The notes under the pieces were generated by a model that was given only the letters and a program-made list of their open reading frames with translations, made no database searches and was not told where the DNA came from. A program made the translations under genes and the position numbers. Shown piece by piece: positions 19,299 through 28,230 of a stretch of 64,000 nt of DNA. Origin of the DNA: Alkalilimnicola ehrlichii (GTDB lineage Bacteria > Pseudomonadota > Gammaproteobacteria > Nitrococcales > AK92); assembly GCF_003399765.1 (NCBI RefSeq), contig NZ_NFZV01000002.1:1-64000 (forward strand). The letters run 5' to 3'. The first letter of the stretch is position 1, and the number at the start of each line of letters is the position of its first letter.

Positions 19299-20579
19299 GT
19301 GAGCGACATCCCTACCGGCGTCTTATTCGGCATTCTAATCGGCCTGATTATTCTGTCGGCCTGCTTCTCCGGCTCGGAAACCGGAATGATGGCACTCAAC
19401 CGCTACCGTCTACGGCATTTAGCGCGGTCCGGCCATCGCGGCGCTCGAATGGCCTCTTCCTTACTGAAGAAACCGGACCGACTGATCGGTATCATTCTGC
19501 TGGGCAACAACTTCGTCAACATTATTGCCTCGGCGCTGGCGACCGTGATCGCTCTGCGTTTAGGCGGGGAAGGCGCCATTGCGATTGCCACGGGCATTCT
19601 GACTTTGGTGGTACTGATCTTCGCCGAGGTCACGCCGAAAACCGTCGCCGCGCTCTACCCAGAGCGCGTAGCCTTCCCGGCCTCCTTCGTACTCTCGGTA
19701 TTGCTCCGCATCTTCTATCCGCTGGTCTGGATCGTCAACGGCATCGCCAACAATCTACTGCGGCTACTCGGCGTACCCATCGGGCGCGGCACAAACGAGC
19801 ATCTCAGCCAAGAGGAATTGCGCACCGTCGTTAACGAAGCCGGCGCCATGATTCCGCGCCGACACCAACGCATGTTGCTCAACATCCTCGACTTGGAAAA
19901 AGCGACCGTCGAGGACATCATGGTCCCCCGCAACGAAATCGTCGGGATCGACCTGGAGGATGACTGGGAGACCATCCTCGAAGAGCTAAAAACCAGCCAG
20001 TACACCCGTCTTCCGGTATATCGCGGCAGCATCGACGACGTTCAAGGCGTATTACATCTGCGCAAGGTCCTCAGCGACGCCCTCAACGGCAGCTTCACCC
20101 GCGACGATTTACTACAGCGCATGCGGGAGCCCTACTTCATTCCGGAAGGTACGCAACTTCACACCCAGCTGCTGAACTTTCAGCGTAATCGGCGCCGCAA
20201 CGGTTTGGTCGTCGACGAATACGGGGAGATTCTAGGCTTAGCCACTCTGGAAGATATTCTTGAGGAGATCGTCGGCGAGTTCACCACCGACCCTTCGGCT
20301 AATATAAAAGACGTTCATCGGCAAAAAGACGGCAGTTATCTAGCCGAGGGAAGCGCTAGCGTGCGCGAGCTCAACCGCCTGCTCGACTGGGATCTACCGA
20401 CGAACGGCCCCAAGACCTTGAACGGCGTTATTCTGGAGCATCTGGAGTACATCCCCGAGCCCGGAACCAGCCTGCTGGTCAACGGCTATCCGGTCACGAT
20501 CGTGCAAACAAAAGACAACCGGGTCAAGATGGCGCAGATTCAACCGCATCGGCCGCGCCGCGCCCGTACTAAACATTAG
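19299..20579 (+). CDS. CNNM/CorC (HlyC/CorC) family transporter, CorE/YfjD-like
   Basis: A 426-residue protein of the DUF21-CBS-CorC_HlyC type, linked to magnesium or cobalt export. The DUF21 part has four membrane helices starting LFGILIGLIILSACFSGSETG. Two CBS domains follow (VEDIMVPRNEIVGID and LVVDEYGEILGLATLEDI), then the CorC-associated domain (DGSYLAEGSASVRELNRLLDW). Start is GTG 19299 with AAGGAG 9 bases before. It follows the CcsA-like gene by 67 bases and is probably in its operon, as in E. coli (ypjD-corE). Confidence 0.92.
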   Translation: MSDIPTGVLFGILIGLIILSACFSGSETGMMALNRYRLRHLARSGHRGARMASSLLKKPDRLIGIILLGNNFVNIIASALATVIALRLGGEGAIAIATGILTLVVLIFAEVTPKTVAALYPERVAFPASFVLSVLLRIFYPLVWIVNGIANNLLRLLGVPIGRGTNEHLSQEELRTVVNEAGAMIPRRHQRMLLNILDLEKATVEDIMVPRNEIVGIDLEDDWETILEELKTSQYTRLPVYRGSIDDVQGVLHLRKVLSDALNGSFTRDDLLQRMREPYFIPEGTQLHTQLLNFQRNRRRNGLVVDEYGEILGLATLEDILEEIVGEFTTDPSANIKDVHRQKDGSYLAEGSASVRELNRLLDWDLPTNGPKTLNGVILEHLEYIPEPGTSLLVNGYPVTIVQTKDNRVKMAQIQPHRPRRARTKH

Positions 20580-20634
20580 CGCCCCCTCTTAGCCAAGAGG
20601 CAGAGGCCGTCACCGTTTTTCAGCGAAAGCTTAA

Positions 20635-20667
20635 GCCCCGGAACAGGCAGCAGCCCATCTCCGGGGC
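20635..20667 (-). terminator. Possible terminator after cysS
   Basis: 8-bp stem GCCCCGGA/TCCGGGGC between the convergent CorC-like and cysS ends. It has a long loop and only weak T-rich flank, so the call is tentative. Confidence 0.35.
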
Positions 20668-20682
20668 GGGCAAAGCAAGGGC

Positions 20683-22077
20683 TTACTCGCGTCGCCAGCT
20701 AGTTCCCTCGACCGTGTCTTCGATAATTACGCCATCGGCCTTCAACGCGTCGCGAATGCGATCGGCCTCGGCAAAATCGCGCGCTTTCCGAGCCGCCGCC
20801 CTGGCGGCAATCATCGCCTCGATGTGCTGCGCATCGAGACCTTCCCCCGACACCGCCTCAGCCCCTTTCAGATAGGCCTCGGGCTCTTCTTGCAACAAGC
20901 CGAGCACACCGCCCAACGACTTAAGCACAGCACCGAGTTCGGCAGCCTGCTGAGAATTCCCGGCCCGCTGGCGATTAATTTCGCGCGCCAACTCGAACAG
21001 TACGGCGAGCGCCGGCGGCGTATTGAAGTCATCCTCCATCGCCTCGTGGAAACGCTGTTTAAACGTCTCGCCCGCCGCCGCGGACGGCTGCACCGATGGC
21101 AAGCCGCGCAACGCCAAATACAAGCGCTCAACCGCCGAGCCAGCATTAGCCAACGCCTCGTCGGAAAAGTTCAGCGGACTGCGATAATGGCTGGACAACA
21201 AAAAGTACCGCACTTCCTCCGCCCGATACCGAGCGAGAATCTGACGCACCGTAAGAAAGTTGCCGAGCGATTTCGACATTTTTTCCTCGTCGATACGCAC
21301 GTGCCCGTTGTGCATCCAGTAATTGACGTAGTTATGCCCGGTCGCCGCCTCGGACTGGGCAATCTCGTTCTCATGATGAGGAAACTTCAGATCCATACCG
21401 CCGCCATGGATATCGAACTGATGCCCAAGGCAGCACGTCGACATCGCAGAACATTCGATATGCCAACCCGGCCGCCCCTGCCCCCAAGGCGAGCCCCAAC
21501 TCGGTTCGCCGGGTTTGGCCGCTTTCCAGAGCACAAAATCCACCGGATCGCGCTTATCTTCTCCCGGCTCGATCCGTGCTCCCGCTCTTAAATCCTCTAG
21601 CCGTTCGCCGGACAACTTGCCGTAACCGGCAAATTTAGCGACGGAGTAATACACATCGCCACTGGGAGCGACATAGGCATACCCCCGCTCGATCAAGGTT
21701 TCGATCATGTCAACGATCGCGTCCATCGCCTGAGTAGCACGAGGCTCATGATCCGGCGGCAACACGCCTAGGGCTTCGGCATCTTCGTGCATTGCCGCGG
21801 TAAACCGCTCCGTCAGGCTCGTAAAGTCTTCGCCGGCTTCGTGCGCCCGACGGATGATCTTGTCGTCGATATCGGTGATATTGCGAACATAAGTCACCTC
21901 GTAGCCCAAGGCCCTTAGGTAACGCACCACCATGTCGAACACGACCATCGCCCGAGCGTGGCCGAGATGACAATAGTCGTATACCGTCATACCGCAGACA
22001 TACATCCGGACCTTGCCCGGCTCCAAGGTCTTGAAGGGTTCTTTCTGCTTACTCAGGCTATTGTAAATCTGCAACAT
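20683..22077 (-). CDS. cysS: Cysteinyl-tRNA synthetase
   Basis: A 464-residue class I synthetase charging tRNA-Cys. The zinc Cys in [17 protein letters not shown], with HIGH-like HLGH, lies near residue 30; the later ligands are WHIECSAMS and [16 protein letters not shown] is the KMSKS loop. The C-terminal DALR helix bundle ends in [16 protein letters not shown]. It lies 16 bases after gltX on the same strand, so the two are likely one transcript. Confidence 0.97.
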   Translation of the reverse strand: MLQIYNSLSKQKEPFKTLEPGKVRMYVCGMTVYDYCHLGHARAMVVFDMVVRYLRALGYEVTYVRNITDIDDKIIRRAHEAGEDFTSLTERFTAAMHEDAEALGVLPPDHEPRATQAMDAIVDMIETLIERGYAYVAPSGDVYYSVAKFAGYGKLSGERLEDLRAGARIEPGEDKRDPVDFVLWKAAKPGEPSWGSPWGQGRPGWHIECSAMSTCCLGHQFDIHGGGMDLKFPHHENEIAQSEAATGHNYVNYWMHNGHVRIDEEKMSKSLGNFLTVRQILARYRAEEVRYFLLSSHYRSPLNFSDEALANAGSAVERLYLALRGLPSVQPSAAAGETFKQRFHEAMEDDFNTPPALAVLFELAREINRQRAGNSQQAAELGAVLKSLGGVLGLLQEEPEAYLKGAEAVSGEGLDAQHIEAMIAARAAARKARDFAEADRIRDALKADGVIIEDTVEGTSWRRE

Positions 22078-22093
22078 ACGGTGTTCCCTATCG

Positions 22094-23515
22094 TTATCCT
22101 GCGGCCTGCGCCTCTGCCGAAGCTAAACGACGCGCCACCTCTGGCGGGGGAATCAACGCCAACAAGGGGCCTAACTCGGGACCATGCCGGCGCCCGGTCA
22201 AGGCCAGGCGCAGGGGCAAGAACAAGCCCTTCCCTTTTGCTCCCGTTTGGGCCTTGAGCCCTTTGGTCAGTTCGCCGTAATTGGGCCCGAACTCGGCATA
22301 AAGACGCTGCGCAACGGCAAAAAACTCCCCGCCAGCCTGCTGCAATGGCTCAAGATCATCGGCCGCCACAGGCGGCAACTCGCCAAAGGCAACATCGGCC
22401 CAAACCGCCATATCTTCCGGGAAAGCGGCGTTTGCCCGCACCGTTTCGACAAAGGCTTGTCTTTTATCTGTAGGAATATCGACTCTGAGCGCGGGCTCGG
22501 CCCACTGCCAAAGCCGATCGCCGGACTCGGCCGCTACCGCTTCACGCTGCCAATGCAACAACTGGCTCTCGTCGAACCGAGCCGGCGCTTTCCCGAGATG
22601 CTCGAACTCGAATCCCGACGCCAAACCGTCGATATCGAAAAAATCGTTATCGGCGTAATAGTGGCCCAGCCGCGCCAAATAATTAATCAAGGCAAGCGGT
22701 AAGTAGCCCGCCTCGCGTAGCGCCTCGACGGAGCGGCTACCATGACGCTTCGACAGCGGACTACCGTCGGGGCCGACAATCATCGAGATATGCCCGTACG
22801 CCGGTGCCGACAAACCCAAGGCTTCCAACAACATCAGTTGCCGCGGCGTATTGGTAAGGTGGTCTTCGCCACGCAGCACGTGAGAAACGCCCATTAAAGA
22901 GTCGTCTACCGCATTACTGAAGAAAAACGCTGGCGTTCCATCGGCTCTTCGAATAATGAAATCGCCGATATCGTCGCTAACAAAACGCTGCCGCCCACGC
23001 ACCAAATCCTCAAACACGATCTCGCGCCCTTTCGGCACCCGAAACCGCAAGGTGGGTTGTAACCCCTGCTCTCGCTTAGCCGCTATTTCCTCGGGTTTAA
23101 GCTGAGCGCAAGTCCCCGTATACCGGGGGGGCTGCCCTGCCGATAGCTGCGCCTTCCGAACCATTTTCAGTTCGCGCTCGCTGCAAAAGCAGGGATAAAC
23201 CAGGCCGGCGTCCTCAAGCTTGCGGTAGTACTCGTCGTAAACCGACATACGATCGTGTTGGCAATACGGGCCATGGTCGCCGCCGAGATCGTAACCTTCC
23301 TGCCAATCCAAGCCGAGCCACCGCAAATCGCGCGCCAAAGCCTCAGTGTACTCAGGCAGGCTGCGGCTTTGATCGGTGTCTTCGATACGCAGCAGAAATA
23401 CGCCCTGATGCTTACGCGCTAAGAGCGCGCAGAACAAAGCGGTCCGCAAGTTACCTAGATGCATCAGCCCCGTCGGGCTGGGCGCAAAACGTGTTTTGAC
23501 GAGTGTATTATTCAT
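22094..23515 (-). CDS. gltX: Glutamyl-tRNA synthetase
   Basis: A 473-residue class I synthetase for glutamate. The HIGH motif is [30 protein letters not shown] follows, and the KMSKS equivalent is LSKRHGS. The C-terminal anticodon-binding domain is complete ([25 protein letters not shown]). The HLGN form of the first motif occurs in one of two GluRS branches found in some proteobacteria, so a second gltX elsewhere is possible. It is upstream of cysS and divergent from lpxH. Confidence 0.93.
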   Translation of the reverse strand: MNNTLVKTRFAPSPTGLMHLGNLRTALFCALLARKHQGVFLLRIEDTDQSRSLPEYTEALARDLRWLGLDWQEGYDLGGDHGPYCQHDRMSVYDEYYRKLEDAGLVYPCFCSERELKMVRKAQLSAGQPPRYTGTCAQLKPEEIAAKREQGLQPTLRFRVPKGREIVFEDLVRGRQRFVSDDIGDFIIRRADGTPAFFFSNAVDDSLMGVSHVLRGEDHLTNTPRQLMLLEALGLSAPAYGHISMIVGPDGSPLSKRHGSRSVEALREAGYLPLALINYLARLGHYYADNDFFDIDGLASGFEFEHLGKAPARFDESQLLHWQREAVAAESGDRLWQWAEPALRVDIPTDKRQAFVETVRANAAFPEDMAVWADVAFGELPPVAADDLEPLQQAGGEFFAVAQRLYAEFGPNYGELTKGLKAQTGAKGKGLFLPLRLALTGRRHGPELGPLLALIPPPEVARRLASAEAQAAG

Positions 23516-23722
23516 AACCGAGCAATATTAACGGAAAGCCAATACAGGCACAAAAGCCTAAGCTCAATTAAATGCCCCTTACCCTCCTTTATCGGCCTGC
23601 CTCGGACTGCCCACCTCTAGTGAACACAGCACACAATCCTCATGTTCTGTGAGACGAGAGGTTTTCCAGGCCTTAAATTCGGGTTAACGTTATGCCATTT
23701 CTATGGACGAGAAGCACTGACC

Positions 23723-24481
23723 ATGACCATTTCTCATCCCGCCAGCGACAAACCGGTTTTGTTTATCTCCGATTTGCACCTCGACCCGAGTCGGCCACAG
23801 CTTGGCGCTCTATTTCTTACCCTGCTGGAGCAGGCACGCAGCCAAGCGGCTGCACTCTACATCCTGGGCGACTTGTTCGAGGCGTGGATAGGTGACGATG
23901 CGGTTAGCGGCGACGAACCCCCACTACAAGGAATGCGCGCGCTATCGGCGAGCGGCGTACCGCTGTATATCATGCGCGGCAACCGCGACTTTCTGCTCGG
24001 CGAGCGTTTTGCCGAGCTAACCGGCGCCACCTTGCTAGAAGATCCGACGGTTATCGACCTGCATGGCGAGCCGACGCTGCTCATGCACGGCGACTCGCTG
24101 TGCATCGACGACACGGAATACCAACAATTCCGAGCCATGGTCCACAACCGGCAATGGCAACAAAACTTCCTCGCCAAGAGCATCCCTGAGCGGATAGCCA
24201 TGGCGAAAGCAGCCCGCACCGAAAGCAGCGGCCGCAACGCGAGCATCGACGATTATCTCATGGATGTAAATCAAGGGGCTGTCGAGGCGGCAATGCGCGA
24301 ACATGGCGTCCACCGTCTCATCCACGGCCACACACACCGGCCTGCCGTGCACGATTTCGAACTCGACGGCAAAGCAGCGCAACGCATCGTACTAGGCGAC
24401 TGGTACGAACAAGGCAGTCAACTGGTTTGCCTAAACGGCAAACTGGCATTGCAGGACTTGCCCTTGCCGACATTCAGTTAA
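23723..24481 (+). CDS. lpxH: UDP-2,3-diacylglucosamine pyrophosphatase
   Basis: A 252-residue calcineurin-like metallophosphoesterase that makes lipid X in lipid A synthesis, at the inner membrane face. The five metal motifs are in order: FISDLHLD, LGDLFEAWIGDD, RGNRDFLLG, MHGDSLCIDD and HGHTHRP. I use ATG 23723 because the domain starts just after; an upstream ATG at 23642 would add 27 unrelated residues. It is close to cysS, as in E. coli, although on the other strand. Confidence 0.94.
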   Translation: MTISHPASDKPVLFISDLHLDPSRPQLGALFLTLLEQARSQAAALYILGDLFEAWIGDDAVSGDEPPLQGMRALSASGVPLYIMRGNRDFLLGERFAELTGATLLEDPTVIDLHGEPTLLMHGDSLCIDDTEYQQFRAMVHNRQWQQNFLAKSIPERIAMAKAARTESSGRNASIDDYLMDVNQGAVEAAMREHGVHRLIHGHTHRPAVHDFELDGKAAQRIVLGDWYEQGSQLVCLNGKLALQDLPLPTFS

Positions 24482-24494
24482 GCACCCGTTACCG

Positions 24495-24525
24495 CCGCCG
24501 GGCCTGCTCCGCTCAGGCCCGGCGG
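24495..24525. terminator. Hairpin between convergent lpxH and DUF349 gene
   Basis: Perfect 12-bp stem CCGCCGGGCCTG with its complement and a 7-base loop, centred 30 bases after the lpxH stop. T tracts on both sides are weak, but its place between two convergent genes supports a terminator. Confidence 0.6.
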
Positions 24526-24543
24526 CTAGCATTCCTTCAATGC

Positions 24544-27384
24544 TTAGATGTGCTGCTTCAGCGGGCCGAACGCAGAGGTCGGCTTCGCGCTAACGACCGC
24601 CTGCGCGCCTTCGGCAGACTGCCACGCCGTCTCGAACGCCCGCCGCAGGCGTTGTTCTAAATCGCCGTCACTCTTGGCGGAACGGCTTAGGCCATACCAA
24701 TCGAGCGCGATGTCTCGCGCCGCCTCGTGCACTCGTTCCTCGCCACCTGCCGACAAGCCTTGCGCCAAGCGCTCTACTTGCAAGTCCATGCGGAGGGCTT
24801 TGTCCTCGTCCGGCGACACCATGCCCGCTAGTATTTCCAGTCGAACACACAAGCGCCGTCTTAACTCGCGTGCCTCGTCGGAAGCACTCGCAGCAGCGCC
24901 TCCGTCTCCCGCACTCAGCGCCTCCCGCGCCCGCTGCCAGCGCGCTCGTAGCGGCACAGGCACCTCAGCCTCCGCGCTCCAGGCCTGCTCAAGTTCGGCT
25001 AACCGAGTTTCGTTACCGGCCTCTACAGCCTCCAACTCTGCACACAACTCGGCAAGCCTTGCCCAGCGATCCAAACACGCCAGCTCCTGGGTCAGTCGAT
25101 AAGCGCGCAACTGCGACTCTCCCGTCGCTACTAAGCGCTCCATCGTCTTCTTTATCTCCGCCTGCGCATCGCGCGGCAATGGGCCAATCTTGCTCAAATG
25201 CGCGGCAAGCCCCCGCCATTTACCAACCTGTCGGGCGACCTCGGCCGGTTCCGCTGCCACTAAGGCCTGCACTTGCTCGCATAAGTCCTTAGCCTGCTCT
25301 AAGTTGCTTTGGCGACGTTGCTCGGATGCCTGACGCACCTCCTCTCGCCGCTGAAAAATAGCATCGCAAACGGCCCGCCACTCGCTCATCAAGCGCCGTT
25401 CCTGGGCGGTCGATATTCGACCTATTTGCCGCCACTCCTGCTGTAGCACCTTGATCTTATCGATCTTAGCCGATAATTCATTGTCGCCGTCGCGTACAGC
25501 GATCGCGCTGTCCAACACCCGTTGCCGTTGTTCGCAACGCTGGCGGCTCAGCAGCTCGATGCGTTCGGAAAGTTGCCGCATTAGGCCATCGAAACGACGC
25601 TGTGCCACACGGCCGGATTTGCGCTCGACCAGCCCCGTCGCCTGCCATTCGGTACGCGCTTGTTGGCGCACTTTCGCTAAGAAATCGCCATCTGCTTGGT
25701 CAAATTTCTCGCTTCCGATAAATCCTTCAAGCTGCACGCAAATACGCTCGCGTTCGGCAAGATTACGCTCTCGCAGCTGTTTCTGTTGCTCGAAAAAGGG
25801 CCGACAGCGCTCGTGAATTTGCTCGCTGGCCTGCCGAAACCGCTCCCAGAGCTCGCGCCCCTCCGCGGAATCGGACCCGCCCGTTGCCTGCCATTCCTGC
25901 TGTAAGCGTTTAGACTGCGCAGAAAGCTCTGCCGGCTCCAGTTCGGAATGCAACAACGCTTCCATCTGCTCGCACAACATTCTTTGCTTCGGCAAGGTCG
26001 CAAAGCGGCGCCAGTCGCGCAACTCGCTCAAACGCGCTTGATAAGGCCGCAAACGCTGATTCGCATCCGACTTTGCCTGATCGGGCAAGTGATCAATCAA
26101 GGATCGAGCCTGTTTAAAACATTCTCGCGCCTTTCTCAGAGTACCTTCCGTCAGCGCGTCATCTAGCGCCTGTAAGCAACTCTCCAGCTCTTTGGAATAT
26201 TTAGCGTTTCGCTCACGACGCCGCTGTTGCTCGGCCAATCCTGCTACAAGCGTCGATTGTGCCGCCTCCAAGCCGACCGGCCCAGGCGCCACCGGCTCCC
26301 ACGCAACACGTTCGATGAGGGACTCCAAGCGCCTTAGTTTTTTCTTCAGCTGTGCGTCGGAAAGCTGGGGCAAATCGGCTAAGACCTCGACGGTCTCGCG
26401 GATTCCCTTTCGCTCTGCGATATAACGCTGCGCTTGGCGCAGATAGGCGGCAAACAGCGGGTCATTGGCTGGCGCTATACGGCAAAGCTCGGCAATGTCC
26501 TGCTCGGTAGGTTCCGCCGGCAGCCGTTCCCAAACCGACAGCCCGGCCTCAGACAATTCGGCGGACTCCGCCGCGGCTTCGGCCTCGGGGACGACTTCCG
26601 TCTCGGCCCTTGCTTGGCAACGCTCCAGCGCCTCTTGCCACTGCTTTGCCAATACCTCGGGCGGCACGCCGTCAACGCCTTGCCAACGGTTCTGCAAACG
26701 CTGGGTTGCTGCCCGATAACCCTGGCTCATGGGCGCTTGCCGGTGTGCTTGGAGTTCGGTCAGTAGGACCTGATAGGCCTGCTCGTTGCGCCGCGCTCTT
26801 AGTTGCGCCTCTTCCACCGCCCGCAGCCGATCGCGAGCTGTTTTCGCTAAGCGCTTATCGCGCTCTTTTAAGGTGCTCGCCACCTGCTCCAACGATTCCG
26901 CCGCCGTCAGGCGCTCCAGGGCAACCTCCCGGACTTTTCGTGCGTTATCGTTACAAGCCGCTTCTAACAGCACAGCTTCGCTGTTGACCCGCGCTAACGC
27001 GGCAAGCCGCACTTCGGGCTCGCGCCCTGTACGCGCCACATGCGCTAGAACGCTTGAGTCTTCGCAGATTTGCAGTTCCTGCAAGCGTCCATCCAAGGAC
27101 AACTCGTCGCCGCCGCCGGCAAGCAATTGCCGATAACGGTTAGTCGCCGTTTCTCTTACGCACGCGTTGTCGTCGCTTTCCGCACGCTCCCGCAGCGAGG
27201 CTAAATCTACCAAGCATTTCACTGCCGAGCGCCGAACCGCGGCGTCGTCGTCGGTCTGCGCCAACGCCGTGAGAATGTCGGCGTCCTCTGCAAGCATGGG
27301 CGATAACCGCGCTATTGCACGTTGCCTGACTTTCGGGTTGCGGTGCTGCCACTGAGGCTTACGAAAACGCTCGAACAACATCAT
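24544..27384 (-). CDS. Large DUF349-repeat protein with HEAT-like N-terminus
   Basis: A 946-residue, strongly charged helical protein. Residues 1-180 look like HEAT-type repeats (VRQRAIARLSPML, VREVALERL). The rest holds several DUF349 units, recognised by WQATGLVERKSGRVAQRRF, LQQEWRQIGRISTAQERRL and KRLQQEWQATGG, with coiled-coil character and many Gln/Arg. Proteins of this make-up occur across gammaproteobacteria; no firm function is known. There is no signal peptide or membrane helix. It is monocistronic, facing lpxH, with 850 non-coding bases upstream. Confidence 0.82.
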   Translation of the reverse strand: MMLFERFRKPQWQHRNPKVRQRAIARLSPMLAEDADILTALAQTDDDAAVRRSAVKCLVDLASLRERAESDDNACVRETATNRYRQLLAGGGDELSLDGRLQELQICEDSSVLAHVARTGREPEVRLAALARVNSEAVLLEAACNDNARKVREVALERLTAAESLEQVASTLKERDKRLAKTARDRLRAVEEAQLRARRNEQAYQVLLTELQAHRQAPMSQGYRAATQRLQNRWQGVDGVPPEVLAKQWQEALERCQARAETEVVPEAEAAAESAELSEAGLSVWERLPAEPTEQDIAELCRIAPANDPLFAAYLRQAQRYIAERKGIRETVEVLADLPQLSDAQLKKKLRRLESLIERVAWEPVAPGPVGLEAAQSTLVAGLAEQQRRRERNAKYSKELESCLQALDDALTEGTLRKARECFKQARSLIDHLPDQAKSDANQRLRPYQARLSELRDWRRFATLPKQRMLCEQMEALLHSELEPAELSAQSKRLQQEWQATGGSDSAEGRELWERFRQASEQIHERCRPFFEQQKQLRERNLAERERICVQLEGFIGSEKFDQADGDFLAKVRQQARTEWQATGLVERKSGRVAQRRFDGLMRQLSERIELLSRQRCEQRQRVLDSAIAVRDGDNELSAKIDKIKVLQQEWRQIGRISTAQERRLMSEWRAVCDAIFQRREEVRQASEQRRQSNLEQAKDLCEQVQALVAAEPAEVARQVGKWRGLAAHLSKIGPLPRDAQAEIKKTMERLVATGESQLRAYRLTQELACLDRWARLAELCAELEAVEAGNETRLAELEQAWSAEAEVPVPLRARWQRAREALSAGDGGAAASASDEARELRRRLCVRLEILAGMVSPDEDKALRMDLQVERLAQGLSAGGEERVHEAARDIALDWYGLSRSAKSDGDLEQRLRRAFETAWQSAEGAQAVVSAKPTSAFGPLKQHI

Positions 27385-28230
27385 GGTGTCTTAAGTTAAA
27401 AGTCGAGAAAAGTTGGCGCTACGAAACAATACTTCATTCTCGCCTCACCGGGTACATGGCGATAAAGGGAGAATAGCAGCACTCGGATTCGCCCGTTAAG
27501 GAAACACTAAACATATCTCTCGCCACCGGCTTATGCTACCGCCGACAGAAGAGCGAGGAACTGTTCAACCTGCTCTCAGGGTAACGTTGAACGATCCCCT
27601 TAGGTATACCCCATCGAAAAAGGAATAGATAGATAGCCGCACGTGAGAGTTTTGTAAGCACACGGGCGTTACGGTCTAGAACTTAGGCACAAGAGCACCG
27701 TACCAGCATTGTCGGCAGATCAGCGCCGTGCCGTAACCATGCGCAAGCTCGCTAAACCGGCGAATCTAAGTGCGCAGGCTCACTAGGTGAGAAAATTGTG
27801 AGCTTTACTCGCTATTATGCAAACGTAGTGTCAGAGAACCGTAAAAAACGATTCAAGTTTCCAGACGACAGGCCGTAAGAGGAACGCGGGAGGGGCGGTC
27901 CGACGTAAGGCACCTGCCGTGCATTAGCCTGCACTGACCGAGCCGAAACAGCGGCAGCGTCCCCGGGCAACAGCACGCAAAGCCATCGCCCCCTTAAGGT
28001 TAGAAGCTGCCGATGCAGCCGACCGTTCCGAAGAAAGAAGGCAATGCCCTAGACATGCGTGGGGCCGGCCCTAGCAAGTTGCTGTCTCGACACGAGACCG
28101 TGTAGAAAGCCTGACGTTTTTGGCAGTCCGCTAGCCGCGATCACGAGTGTGCATGCGATAGAACAAGCTAGGAAAAGCCAGCAGACGACCAGTACAGGCC
28201 GCTAACGACCTATAACACCTATAACGGAGC
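27385..28230. other. 846-base region without a gene
   Basis: No open frame of useful length on either strand and no tRNA. It separates the DUF349 gene (minus) from the MalT/BTAD-like gene (plus), so it holds both promoters. Local structure includes nested hairpins at 27914-27957 (CTGCCG/CGGCAG outer, GTGCA/TGCAC inner) and a GTCTCG-ACA-CGAGAC hairpin at 28084-28098. A tandem 9-base repeat lies just before the regulator. It may be a long 5' leader, a non-coding RNA, or decayed sequence; I cannot tell which. Confidence 0.5.
28208..28225 (+). repeat. Tandem 9-base repeat before the regulator gene
   Basis: Two perfect adjacent copies of ACCTATAAC ending 5 bases before the start codon at 28231. 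It may be an operator half-site pair or chance; the position overlaps the ribosome-binding region. Confidence 0.5.

Noticed and set aside
20824-21591. A 255-codon plus-strand open frame.
   Set aside because: Antisense to cysS and made of low-information Arg/His-rich sequence.
27961-28030. A c-di-GMP-I (GEMM) riboswitch ahead of the MalT-like gene, suggested by ACGCAAAGCC at 27975-27984 and a CATCG/CGATG stem after it.
   Set aside because: The hairpin that must precede GACGCAAAGCC is missing, the closing P1 helix is only about 4 bp, and the tetraloop receptor is not evident. Probably a chance match.
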